DNA from: Magnetospirillum sp. 15-1
Lineage (GTDB): Bacteria; Pseudomonadota; Alphaproteobacteria; Rhodospirillales; Magnetospirillaceae
DNA: 64,000 nt
Reading direction: 5' to 3'
NCBI RefSeq assembly: GCF_900184795.1
Contig: NZ_FXXN01000024.1
Location: 8,366 to 72,365 of the forward strand
Translations under genes and position numbers: made by a program
In this document: positions 43,242 to 51,150 of the stretch, one piece after another
How positions within the stretch are numbered: the first letter of the stretch is position 1
Layout: each line of letters opens with the position of its first letter
The notes under the pieces: generated by a model
What the model was told of the DNA's origin: nothing
The model's database searches: none
Seen by the model: the letters and a program-made list of their open reading frames with translations, nothing else

Positions 43242-44101
43242 CCGCCCAGGGTTTCCACCCGGCGGGCGAACTCGTTGGTACGCACGAAAGCCAGCAGCGC
43301 CTGAATGGGCGGCTCGAAATAGGCACGGCGGTCGATGGCCAGATCGAAGCGCTCGCGGTGCAGCGGCACGAAACCCAGTTTCAGGCTCTTGGCGACCGAG
43401 GCCACCGCCAGCCCGGCATCGGCAGCGCCTTCCAGGATGGCCAGCCCCACATCGGTCTCGCTGCGCACCGGCACCTGCGCCGTGGTCAGGGATTCGGCCG
43501 CGATGCCCGCTTCGGCCAGCAGACGGTCGAGCAGCAGGCGGCTTCCCGCCCCTTCCTGGCGCAGCACGACGCGGGCCTTGGCCGCCACCAGATCGGCCAG
43601 CGAGCCGAGGCCCAGCGGATTGCCCGAAGCCACCACCAGCCCCTGCTGACGCCAGGCCCATTCGATCAGCACCACGTTGCGCTCGGCCAGCATTTCCTGG
43701 ACTTGGGGCAGATTGTAGGTGCCGCTCTCGGTATCCAGCAGATGGATTCCGGCCGCCGCGGCTTCACCCATGGCCAGTTGCCGCAGCCCGTCCATGGAAG
43801 AACCGGGCAGCACGGCCAGACCGCCGCCCACCTCGCGCAGGCACCATTCCAGCAGGGGATCGTGGCTGCCGGCCACCACCATGGGGACCGGACCCTGCCG
43901 GGGAGCGTCGGAGGGCGAGGCGCTGTTGCGCTTCAGCCAAGCGTCGATCTCCCCCTTGGGAAACAGCCACTTTCCGGTCACCCGGGTACAGGGGATGCGC
44001 CGCTCCTTCAGCAGCTCGTAGACCTTACGCTCCTTGACGCGCAGGTAACGGGCCACCTGATGGGTGTCCATCATCTCGGGAAAATCTTGGGAATCATCCA
44101 T
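43199..44101 (-). CDS. HTH regulator with periplasmic-binding-protein-like domain
   Basis: About 300 residues. N-terminal excisionase/MerR-like helix-turn-helix (MDTHQVARYLRVKERKVYEL ... GKWLFPKGEIDAWL, about 10-60), then a PBP-like type II domain (about 75-290) related to molybdate/tungstate-binding folds (PF12727). Such proteins are one-component regulators sensing an oxyanion or small ligand. Start ATG 44101 is uncertain; ATG 44074 or 44071 would still keep the HTH. No modABC genes are in the window. Confidence 0.82.
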   Translation of the reverse strand: MDDSQDFPEMMDTHQVARYLRVKERKVYELLKERRIPCTRVTGKWLFPKGEIDAWLKRNSASPSDAPRQGPVPMVVAGSHDPLLEWCLREVGGGLAVLPGSSMDGLRQLAMGEAAAAGIHLLDTESGTYNLPQVQEMLAERNVVLIEWAWRQQGLVVASGNPLGLGSLADLVAAKARVVLRQEGAGSRLLLDRLLAEAGIAAESLTTAQVPVRSETDVGLAILEGAADAGLAVASVAKSLKLGFVPLHRERFDLAIDRRAYFEPPIQALLAFVRTNEFARRVETLGGYDVSGIGSIRWNG

Positions 44102-44265
44102 GAGGCGGCGGCTTGCATCTCGGGTGGCGGAGGATATCTCGTGGCGAGAATGGCGCGGGGCGCGACGATTGACAAGAACCCACTCCACCCATGTGGGAAA
44201 TGAAGCCCAAACGAACACGGCCGGGGCAGAGCCCCGGCCGTAATTCTCACTCGCGACAGCCGATA

Positions 44266-44733
44266 TTATTCGGCGCCGGCGACGGCGGCCAGGGCCTTGG
44301 CCAGTTCGTACACCCGCTTGCGAACCTGAGGGTCGGTGATGTTGTAGTAGGCGCGGACCAGTTCCAGCGTCTCGCGCTTGGTCATGGGATCGGCTTCGAA
44401 CGTCGCCGGCTCCTCGGACAGCCCGACCGAACCCTTGATGATGTTCACCGGGCTCTGGGCCTGGACCTGATCGGCCATGTCATCGAAGAAATAGGACACC
44501 GGCACGTCCAGGACGCGCGACAGGTCGAACAGGCGCGACGCGCCGATGCGGTTGGCGCCGCGCTCGTACTTCTGCACCTGCTGGAAGGTCAGCCCGATGG
44601 CCTCGCCCAGCTTTTCCTGGCTCATGCCCAACAGCGTCCGCCGCAGACGCATGCGGCCACCCACATGAACATCCACCGGGTTGGGGGCACCGCTCTCCAG
44701 CCGCCCCCTGGTCGATACATTTCGCTTCGCCAA
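44266..44733 (-). CDS. XRE-family transcriptional regulator
   Basis: A 155-residue regulator with a Cro/CI-type HTH at about 27-82 (LRRTLLGMSQEKLGEAIGLTFQ, QVQKYERGANRI) followed by FDLSRVLDVPVSYFFDDM, the pattern of the alphaproteobacterial PraR/SinR-like group. The C-terminal half is acidic then helical (RETLELVRAYYNI). The start was set at a TTG at 44733, seven bases after AGGGG; a longer frame has no supporting ribosome site. An 8-4-8 inverted repeat lies 80 bp upstream. Confidence 0.87.
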   Translation of the reverse strand: MAKRNVSTRGRLESGAPNPVDVHVGGRMRLRRTLLGMSQEKLGEAIGLTFQQVQKYERGANRIGASRLFDLSRVLDVPVSYFFDDMADQVQAQSPVNIIKGSVGLSEEPATFEADPMTKRETLELVRAYYNITDPQVRKRVYELAKALAAVAGAE

Positions 44734-44813
44734 AACAATACCCCTAATTGAGTGAGAAACCTGTTCGCATTCTAGCCAACGCGCGCCTAAACGCAACCTT
44801 TTTTAGTATGCAG

Positions 44814-44833
44814 CTGAATACCAGAGTATTCAG
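44814..44833. promoter_or_regulatory. Perfect 8-4-8 inverted repeat, candidate operator
   Basis: CTGAATAC-CAGA-GTATTCAG lies between the LysR gene stop and the XRE gene, with GTATGC a few bases away as a third half-site. It is not followed by a T tract on either strand, so an operator for the XRE promoter is more likely than a terminator. Confidence 0.45.
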
Positions 44834-44858
44834 ACACCCTATCCGCGCCGCACCCTGC

Positions 44859-45791
44859 TCATTTCTCGCGGTACCACGCCGATGCGGTGAACATCCCGGC
44901 CAGCAGATCGTATAATTCGCGTACCGACGGCTCGCGCAGGGTGTCTTCATGGGACACCAGCCACAGGGAGACCGCCATGGACGGCACCTCCACGTCGACG
45001 GCCGCCAGACGATGCTCGTAGAGAGTTGAATAATCCGGGAGAATCGAAATCCCCTCTCCGCCCAGCAAGGGACGCTGAAGCTTGGGCGTGTTGGAGGCCA
45101 CGGTCACGTCCCCGTCCTGCTTGCCCGCCACCAGGCCGTTCCAGGCATCCAGCCCCCGGATGGCGCGATAGATGCCGATATCGAGCAGCGGCAATTCGGC
45201 CAGATCGTCGAAGCTGGAAACGCCCCGCATCTCGTGCAGAAAATCCCGACTGGCCACCGGAACGAAATTCATGGTCCCGACCCGGCGGACATGCACGGCG
45301 CCCGAAACCCTGGGCAGATCGCCCGGCGAGGTCGCCATGACCGAAATGTCGGCCTTTCCCGAAGCGGTGGTGAAAGCCAGTTTGGGCATGTGTGTCGTCA
45401 CCAGACGCCGGTCCAGCGGCAATTCATGCTTGTCCTGGCCCATCAGGGCGGGGATCAGGGTATAGGTCAGCAATCCCTCGCTGGCCGCCACCGTGACCTT
45501 GGGCGTCTGAAAACTGGTCAGGCCCTGCATGGCGCCTTCGAAGTCGTCGGCCAAGGCCGCCATGGCCCGCGCCCGCTCCAACAGCGCTTCACCCGCCGGG
45601 GTCGGCGTCGCCCCCGACCTGCGCCGGGTGAACAGCGGCCGCCCGATGGCGGCCTCCATATTGGCGATCCGCCGGCTGACCGTGGTCTGGTCGATCCCCA
45701 TAGCGGTAGCCGCCGCAGCGAAGCTGCGGTGCTCGGCACAGGCGATGATCAACCGGACATCATTCCAGTCATGCAGGCGAAACTGACCCAT
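44859..45791 (-). CDS. LysR-family transcriptional regulator
   Basis: LysR regulator of 310 residues. Winged HTH at about 8-65 (DVRLIIACAEHRSFAAAATA, MGIDQTTVSRRIANMEAAIG) and a substrate-binding domain to the end. ATG 45791 is preceded by a full AAGGAGG; GTG 45803 further upstream has none. Divergent from the GNAT gene with a 106-bp gap, so that operon is its most likely target. Ligand unknown. Confidence 0.9.
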   Translation of the reverse strand: MGQFRLHDWNDVRLIIACAEHRSFAAAATAMGIDQTTVSRRIANMEAAIGRPLFTRRRSGATPTPAGEALLERARAMAALADDFEGAMQGLTSFQTPKVTVAASEGLLTYTLIPALMGQDKHELPLDRRLVTTHMPKLAFTTASGKADISVMATSPGDLPRVSGAVHVRRVGTMNFVPVASRDFLHEMRGVSSFDDLAELPLLDIGIYRAIRGLDAWNGLVAGKQDGDVTVASNTPKLQRPLLGGEGISILPDYSTLYEHRLAAVDVEVPSMAVSLWLVSHEDTLREPSVRELYDLLAGMFTASAWYREK

Positions 45792-45897
45792 GGCCTCCTT
45801 CACGCCACTGCTCGGTATTCACATTACACGGCATACCGTAACACCGTGCATCCCTGCAAGATAGCCCCCATCGAATTTCTTGCATGGAGGCGCACCG

Positions 45898-46509
45898 ATG
45901 ACGACAGAGATCCGCAACGGTAGCAAGGTACCCAGTGCGTCGGTTACCGTGAAGATCGCCCGGACCCCGGACGAGTTCGCGATGGCCATGGCCATTCGCG
46001 CTGCGGTCTTCCTCGCCGAAGAAGACAACATCACCTATTTCGACGAATTCAATGGCAACGATTATGTCGCCACTCACCTGATCGCCTTCGTGGACGGCGA
46101 TCCGGCCGGCGTCATCCGGGTGCGTTGGTTCGCCGATTTCGCCCTCCTCGAGCGGGTCGGCATCCGCAAGCGCTACCGTTCCTACCAGGTGCTGGCCTCG
46201 CTGGCCCGCGCCGCCCTGGAACTAGCCCGCCAGAAAGGCTTCCGCATCGCCGCCGGCCGCGCCCGGCTGGAGACGGTCAACTTCTGGAAGCGCTTCGGCG
46301 GCCGCCAGTCGGGCGAGGCCGTCAGCATGTATCGCGGCACGCTGGTTCCCATCGTCCACGACATTCCGCGCCGCCCCGATCTGGGTGCCATCCCGGCAGG
46401 TCCGTTCGGCGACCCGGATTTCGAATCCCTGATCGTCCAGCAGGAGGGCAACTGGGACTTCAGCAAGCTGAACAACAGGGCTCCCCTCCATCTCTCGGCG
46501 GCGGAGTAG
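45898..46509 (+). CDS. GNAT-fold acetyltransferase-like protein
   Basis: A 203-residue GNAT-like protein: AIRAAVFLAEEDNITYFDEFN at the N-terminal helix, AGVIRVRWF beta strand, then VGIRKRYRSYQVLASLARAA in place of the acyl-CoA loop. The usual glycines of the Q/RxxGxG/A motif are missing, so acyl-CoA binding may be altered as in LuxI-like members. ATG 45898 has GGAGG 8 bp upstream. Followed after 7 bp by the ribbon-helix-helix gene and then a 62-residue protein. Target unknown. Confidence 0.8.
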   Translation: MTTEIRNGSKVPSASVTVKIARTPDEFAMAMAIRAAVFLAEEDNITYFDEFNGNDYVATHLIAFVDGDPAGVIRVRWFADFALLERVGIRKRYRSYQVLASLARAALELARQKGFRIAAGRARLETVNFWKRFGGRQSGEAVSMYRGTLVPIVHDIPRRPDLGAIPAGPFGDPDFESLIVQQEGNWDFSKLNNRAPLHLSAAE

Positions 46510-46516
46510 CCCGGAG

Positions 46517-46945
46517 ATGAACTGGCAAGACCGTCAAGGCATGATCGCCGACCTCAACCTTCGCATCGAATTGAAGCGCCTGGCTGACAAGGCGTTCGAC
46601 CGCGACGACGGTCCGCTGATGGCAATCCTCGAGGTCGCCATCAGCACCCTGGACGAACGCCTCGCCGATCCCGAGGCCTATGCGCGGGAGGAACCCCCGC
46701 GCAAACGGCCGGTGACGCTGATCTGCCGCAACGTCCGCATCAAGGGCAAGCGGACCAGCGTCAAGCTGGAGAACGAGTTCTGGCACGCCCTGGAACTGAT
46801 GGCCGGCGAGGCCCATTGCACCATCGATGATCTGTGCGACGCCGCCCGGCGCCGCTACGAGGCCAGCAGCCTGACCTCGGCGATCCGCGTCTTCGTACTG
46901 AACAGCAATATGGCCGCCCAGCCCGACTACCCGCTTCCGGCCTGA
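46517..46945 (+). CDS. Ribbon-helix-helix domain protein
   Basis: A 142-residue protein. The C-terminal half (about 75-130) is an RHH_4-type domain (KRTSVKLENEFWHALELMAG, CTIDDLCDAARRR, SLTSAIRVFVL), a DNA-binding fold common in alphaproteobacteria. The N-terminal half is a helical acidic extension not usual for the domain. ATG 46517 follows CGGAGTAG; co-transcribed with the GNAT gene 7 bp upstream. Confidence 0.82.
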   Translation: MNWQDRQGMIADLNLRIELKRLADKAFDRDDGPLMAILEVAISTLDERLADPEAYAREEPPRKRPVTLICRNVRIKGKRTSVKLENEFWHALELMAGEAHCTIDDLCDAARRRYEASSLTSAIRVFVLNSNMAAQPDYPLPA

Positions 46946-46973
46946 AGCCGGCTACTCAAGGAAGGATCACGCC

Positions 46974-47162
46974 ATGATCACCACCGGCAAAGGCCCCTCG
47001 GGCCTGCCCAACCCCGCCGCCGCGGCCCAGATCGCCCGCCTGCTCGAAGACCTGGCCCAGGAAGCCCGGCAGTTGGGCTTTGGCGGACTGGCCGAGTCCA
47101 TCGCCTCCGTGGGTATCGAAGCCAGCGAGGAAGCCCGCCACGCCAGCCGTCTGGCCATGTAG
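46974..47162 (+). CDS. Small hypothetical protein, 62 residues
   Basis: Unrecognised 62-residue protein rich in Ala, Glu and Gly, predicted helical after a Gly/Pro-rich start. AAGGAAGGA lies at good distance before ATG 46974, supporting translation, and it sits 28 bp after the RHH gene in the same direction. Its stop codon lies within the first copy of an 18-bp tandem duplication. Confidence 0.68.
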   Translation: MITTGKGPSGLPNPAAAAQIARLLEDLAQEARQLGFGGLAESIASVGIEASEEARHASRLAM

Positions 47163-47190
47163 ACCAGTTTGCCCATGTAGACCAGTTTGC
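47155..47190. repeat. 18-bp perfect tandem duplication
   Basis: CCATGTAGACCAGTTTGC occurs twice without a gap (47155-47172 and 47173-47190). The first copy includes the last codons and the stop of the 62-residue gene. It looks like a recent slippage duplication, since the copies are identical. Confidence 0.95.
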
Positions 47191-47255
47191 ATCGAAACAG
47201 ACGGAAAGCTATCCTCTGCCTCCCGGCCCCGGTCGGGAGTCAGGGGATCAAAAGC

Positions 47256-47567
47256 ATGAGAATCGCCGTTTTCGCCTTGCTGCTGCTTTCCCTCGGCGCC
47301 TGCGCCGAGGTCACCACGTTCCGCCGTTCCGACGGCTCCGTGTACCATCACGTCAATTGCGGTGATTCCATGAAGCTGGAATCGTGCCGCAACGCCGCCG
47401 AACGGACCTGCCCCAACGGCTTTGACCGCATGAATATCCGCGCCGTCGGCGACACTTCCCGCGCACAGCGCTGCGCCGGCGACAACGAGGAGCGCCGACG
47501 CAACGGCGAACAGGAACTCGCCTGCCCGGCGGAGAAGCGCGCCGACAACTTCTTTGTCTGCAGGTAG
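47256..47567 (+). CDS. Small Cys-containing lipoprotein
   Basis: A 103-residue protein with a lipoprotein signal (MRIAVFALLLLSLGAC, lipid Cys16). The mature part carries six Cys, suggesting disulfides in the periplasm, and a polar charged C-terminal half. ATG 47256 was chosen because it begins the signal peptide and has AGGGG upstream. No family recognised; stands alone after the 18-bp duplication and convergent with hss. Confidence 0.78.
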   Translation: MRIAVFALLLLSLGACAEVTTFRRSDGSVYHHVNCGDSMKLESCRNAAERTCPNGFDRMNIRAVGDTSRAQRCAGDNEERRRNGEQELACPAEKRADNFFVCR

Positions 47568-47615
47568 GACCGGTAACGGCGGTCGGGGCGGGCGGATAGC
47601 CCGCCCGCATCCCCC

Positions 47616-49019
47616 TTAGATGACCCGGACGTTCTTGAACTGCCAGGGGTCCGAGGTATCCAGATCCTCGTCGAACAGCGTGCCGCGCCCCTCCAGCGGC
47701 GTCCAGTCGGTGTAGACCCCGACCACCGGCCCCAGATAGGGCCGGGCGATCTCCAGGATGCGCTGGAAGTCGATCTCGTCGGGCTCGACGATGCCCCGCA
47801 TGGGATTCTCCAGCGCCCAGATCATGCCGGCCAGCACGGTGGAAGTGACCTGCAGGCTGGTGGCGCTGTTATGGGGCGCCAGTTCACGCGCCTCGGCGAT
47901 GGACAACTGCGAACCGTACCAATAGGCGCCCTTGGCATGGCCGGCGATCAGCACGCCCAGTTCGTCGATGCCGCTGACCAGTTCGTTGACCATCAGGCGC
48001 TGCTTGGACGGCATGGTCCAGTTCTTGCCGGCCAACTCATGCAGCGACAGCACGGCGGCGTCGCACGGGTGATAGGCGTAGTGCACCGTGGGACGGTAGG
48101 TGACCCGCCCCTCCTCCTTCACCGTGAAGTAGTCGGCGATGGAGATGGATTCGTTGTGGGTGATGAGGAAGCCGTGGAAGGCCCCTTCCACCGGCGTCCA
48201 GGTGCGCACCCTTTGGCTGGCGCCCGGCTTCATCAGGTAGATGGCCGCGTCGCCGCCGAAATCATGGCGGCGCCCGTCGGCGGGCATCTCCTTCTCGTGG
48301 GTGCCCCAGCCCAGTTCGGCCGGCTGGCAGCCCTCACCCACGAAGCCGTCGATGGACCAGGTATTGACGAACTCGTCGGGTCCCTTGGGGATCGACCCCT
48401 GCTGGGTGTCGCGCTCGGCCACATGCATGACCTTGACGCCCAGCCGGGCGGCCAGTTCGCCCCAGCCCTGCCGGCTCCTGGGCACCTCGGTCCCCAGGCC
48501 GGTGTCGGCGGCGATGTTCAGCAGCGCCTGCTTGACGAAATGCGAGACCAGGCCGGGATTGGCGCCATGGGTGACCAGCGCCGTCGGCGCCGGGCCGTTG
48601 ACCCGCAGACGCAGCATTTCCTCCCGCAGCGCATAATTGGTGCGCAGCGAGGGAGACAGGCTGGAATCGGTGTAGCCGCCGGCCCAGGGTTCGATGCAGG
48701 TGTCCTGGTAAAGGACGCCGAGGTCGCGGCACAGCTCGACCAGCGCGGTCGACGACACATCCACCGAAAGATTCAGCAGGAAGTCGCCCTTGCGCAGCAT
48801 GGGAGTCAGACGGTCGCGGAAATCGTCCTGGGTCAGCGCTTTGTTCGTAAATTCGATGCCGTACTCGGCGGCAACCTGACGGCCGCGTTCACAGGCCGTA
48901 ATGATGCTGATCTGGGCCGGTTTGATCTCGATATGGCGCAGGATGAGGGGCAGAATGCCCTGGCCGATGCTGCCGCAGCCGATGATGACCAAACGGCCCT
49001 TGAAGACAATGGTGCGCAT
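47616..49019 (-). CDS. hss: Homospermidine synthase
   Basis: NAD-dependent synthesis of sym-homospermidine from putrescine (or putrescine and spermidine), the main long polyamine of many alphaproteobacteria. 467 residues, typical. N-terminal Rossmann motif GCGSIGQGILPLILRH, then IEPWAGGYTD, VTHGANPGLVSHFVKQAL and the conserved GWGTHE segment. ATG 49019 has AGGGGAG upstream. Preceded by a 356-bp leader with an upstream ORF and stems, which suggests translational or attenuation control by polyamine level (inference). Confidence 0.96.
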   Translation of the reverse strand: MRTIVFKGRLVIIGCGSIGQGILPLILRHIEIKPAQISIITACERGRQVAAEYGIEFTNKALTQDDFRDRLTPMLRKGDFLLNLSVDVSSTALVELCRDLGVLYQDTCIEPWAGGYTDSSLSPSLRTNYALREEMLRLRVNGPAPTALVTHGANPGLVSHFVKQALLNIAADTGLGTEVPRSRQGWGELAARLGVKVMHVAERDTQQGSIPKGPDEFVNTWSIDGFVGEGCQPAELGWGTHEKEMPADGRRHDFGGDAAIYLMKPGASQRVRTWTPVEGAFHGFLITHNESISIADYFTVKEEGRVTYRPTVHYAYHPCDAAVLSLHELAGKNWTMPSKQRLMVNELVSGIDELGVLIAGHAKGAYWYGSQLSIAEARELAPHNSATSLQVTSTVLAGMIWALENPMRGIVEPDEIDFQRILEIARPYLGPVVGVYTDWTPLEGRGTLFDEDLDTSDPWQFKNVRVI

Positions 49020-49375
49020 AGCGGTACTCCCCTTACCTCGGTTTTGGCCCAGCCGGAAGGCCGGGACCTGGTGGCATCAACAACGCTCCTACACACGGGC
49101 TCCGCAAGGCGCCCGCGTTCGACGGCAACGGCGGCAAGCAACCGGACTCCCGGCCGCGATACCGCCGTCACATACTTGTACAGATTTCCGGGATAACGCC
49201 CATCGTGTGGGTCACGAACATGTCCACCTCCCTTTCGGGCGCCGCCAAAGAACCCGGCGGCTCTTCCAAAAAGGACGCGTCCGTCGTTGCATAACCGACA
49301 AGGGCCATAGGCACGTACGTGTGCGTCACTGTCGCGCTATATACCCGCCCTGCTCCCGCGATGCAATACCCGCCG
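49020..49375 (-). promoter_or_regulatory. Long leader of homospermidine synthase
   Basis: A 356-bp gap between pxpA and hss. In the hss direction it contains a GCCGCC/GGCGGC stem (49261-49241), a strong GGAGG site, a 17-codon ORF (49221-49168), a stem whose 5' arm overlaps that ORF's stop (49168-49162 pairing 49134-49128, inner hairpin CCGG-ACTC-CCGG), and an alternative partner GCCGTC (49126-49121) for the same arm. These mutually exclusive pairings resemble an attenuator. No other gene is seen here. Confidence 0.55.
49168..49221 (-). CDS. Candidate leader peptide (17 residues) upstream of hss
   Basis: ATG 49221 is preceded by GGGAGGTGG at good spacing, the best ribosome site in the neighbourhood, and opens a 17-codon frame MFVTHTMGVIPEICTSM ending in TGA. 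Its stop lies at the base of a stem-loop. A ribosome pausing at the end would disrupt that stem. There is no run of one regulatory amino acid; arrest-peptide-type control is possible. Not known to me as an annotated peptide. Confidence 0.45.
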   Translation of the reverse strand: MFVTHTMGVIPEICTSM

Positions 49376-50119
49376 TCAGATCAAGGGGATAATCGTGATG
49401 CCGGCCGCCTCCAGAACCGCCCGCAACCGCCGGGCCAGGGCCACGGCTCCGGCGTCGTCGCCGTGCACGCAGACCGACTGGGCGCGGCAGGCAATCCTGC
49501 GGCCCGACAGGGTGGTCAGCATGCCTTCTCGCACCATTCCCAGCACGCGCGCCGCCGCGATTTCGGGATCGTGGATCATGGCGCCCGGCTGGGAGCGCGG
49601 CACCAGATTGCCGTCATCGTCATAGGCGCGATCGGCGAACACCTCCTCGGCCACCACCAGCCCCGCCGCCTGCCCGGCCGCCACCAGGGCCGAGCCGGCG
49701 GGGGCCAGCAGGACCAGGGCGGGGTCGGCGCCGCGCACGGCGCGGACGATGGCGGCGGCGGCGGCGGCGTCGACCGCCGCGCGGTTGGACAGCGCCCCAT
49801 GCGGCTTCACATGGCCGACCCGGCCGCCCAGCCGCCCGGCGATTTCCATCAGGTCGCGGAGCTGGGCCAGCACCACCGCCTCGATCTCGGCGGGGGAAAG
49901 GTCCATGGGCCGGCGGCCGAAACCCTCGCGATCGGGATAGGAGGGATGGGCGCCGATACCGATGCCCCGCGCCATGGCGGCCCGCACCGTCGCCTCCATG
50001 ACGGCCGGCGAGCCGGCGTGCGCCCCGCAGGCGATGTTGGCGGCGCTCACCACGTCCAGCATGGCGAGATCGTCGCCGCATTCCTCGCCGAGATCGGCAT
50101 TGAGATTGACGGAAATCAT
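49376..50119 (-). CDS. pxpA: 5-oxoprolinase subunit A (LamB/YcsF family)
   Basis: PxpA of the three-subunit ATP-dependent 5-oxoprolinase, converting pyroglutamate to glutamate. 247 residues. NLNADLGEECGDD at the N-terminus, NIACGAHAGSP, IGIGAHPSYPDREGFGRR and VKPHGALSN are the family motifs. Start overlaps the pxpC stop by four bases (ATGA). Last gene of the LysR-pxpB-pxpC-pxpA operon. Confidence 0.96.
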   Translation of the reverse strand: MISVNLNADLGEECGDDLAMLDVVSAANIACGAHAGSPAVMEATVRAAMARGIGIGAHPSYPDREGFGRRPMDLSPAEIEAVVLAQLRDLMEIAGRLGGRVGHVKPHGALSNRAAVDAAAAAAIVRAVRGADPALVLLAPAGSALVAAGQAAGLVVAEEVFADRAYDDDGNLVPRSQPGAMIHDPEIAAARVLGMVREGMLTTLSGRRIACRAQSVCVHGDDAGAVALARRLRAVLEAAGITIIPLI

Positions 50120-51150
50120 CCCTCGTCCTCCCCGCCGGACACCATGCCGGACACCAGATTGGCGGTGTAGAGCGCCGCCAGATCAAGGCCGCCCACCGGC
50201 TCGGCCATGGCGGCGATGGCGGCGGCGATACGGCGCTCGAGATTGGCGCGGGCGGCTTCGGCCTCCTCCATCCCGACCCAACGGAAGCGCAGCGCGCCGC
50301 CCGGCAGTATCCGCCCGGCGCGCGGCAGGTCGGCGGAGATCACCGTGGCGATCTTGGCATAGCCGCCCACCGTCTGATGGTCGGCCAGCAGCAGGATGGG
50401 GGCACCGTTGCCCGGTACCTGGATGCAGCCGGCCATCAGACCGTCCGAGGCGATGCCGGGCGTCTTGGCGTGCTCCAGCACCGGCCCCTCCAGGCGCAGC
50501 CCCATGCGGTCGGCATCCCGGCCCACCCGGTACTCGGCCGAGACCAGGGTCGCCAAAGCCTGCGGCGTGAAATGGTCATCCTGCGGCCCGGCGATCACCC
50601 GCAGCGGCCCGGAGCCGTAATCGAAGGGCGCCGCCAGAACCTTCTCGCCGCGCTCGGACGCCGGCCGGTTGAGGGGCAAGCCGTCGCCCGCCGCCAGCGC
50701 CCGCCCGCCCAGCGGCCCCAGCCCGGCGCGGGTATAGGTGGCAAGACTGCCCAGCACCGGTGCCAGGGCGAAGCCGCCCTCCACCGCCAGATAGGCCACC
50801 GGGCCACCGCCGACCGCCCCCAGTTCAAGGACGTCGCCGGCCTGCAGGAGATGGCTGCGGCCGGAGTCCAGCGTCACCGCCTCGCCCGCCCGGAGGCGCC
50901 TTGCCGCGACCCCGCCGGTCAGGGCGACACGCACCGCGCCGCCCTCGACGCGTAGAGCGGGGCCGAGCCAGGACAGCTCCAATGCCCCCTCGCCCGGCGG
51001 GTTCCCCACCAGGGCATTGGCGAGACGCGGTCCCACCGGGTCCAGCGCTCCGGCCGGCGGCACGCCGAGATGGCGATAGCCCACCCGCCCCAGATCCTGG
51101 AGGGTGGTGAACAGGCCGGGCCTGAGAACGTGCAGGGCAAGCATGCTCAC
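50116..51150 (-). CDS. pxpC: 5-oxoprolinase subunit C (KipA-like, biotin-dependent carboxyltransferase family)
   Basis: PxpC subunit, 344 residues, with LRPGLFTTLQDLGRVGYRHLG at the start and the ILLLADHQTVGGYAKIATV motif near the C-terminus, both diagnostic for KipA/PxpC. The start is a GTG at 51150 overlapping the pxpB stop (GTGA); ATG 51144 is a close alternative. Works with PxpA and PxpB in pyroglutamate recycling. Confidence 0.95.
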   Translation of the reverse strand: MSMLALHVLRPGLFTTLQDLGRVGYRHLGVPPAGALDPVGPRLANALVGNPPGEGALELSWLGPALRVEGGAVRVALTGGVAARRLRAGEAVTLDSGRSHLLQAGDVLELGAVGGGPVAYLAVEGGFALAPVLGSLATYTRAGLGPLGGRALAAGDGLPLNRPASERGEKVLAAPFDYGSGPLRVIAGPQDDHFTPQALATLVSAEYRVGRDADRMGLRLEGPVLEHAKTPGIASDGLMAGCIQVPGNGAPILLLADHQTVGGYAKIATVISADLPRAGRILPGGALRFRWVGMEEAEAARANLERRIAAAIAAMAEPVGGLDLAALYTANLVSGMVSGGEDEG

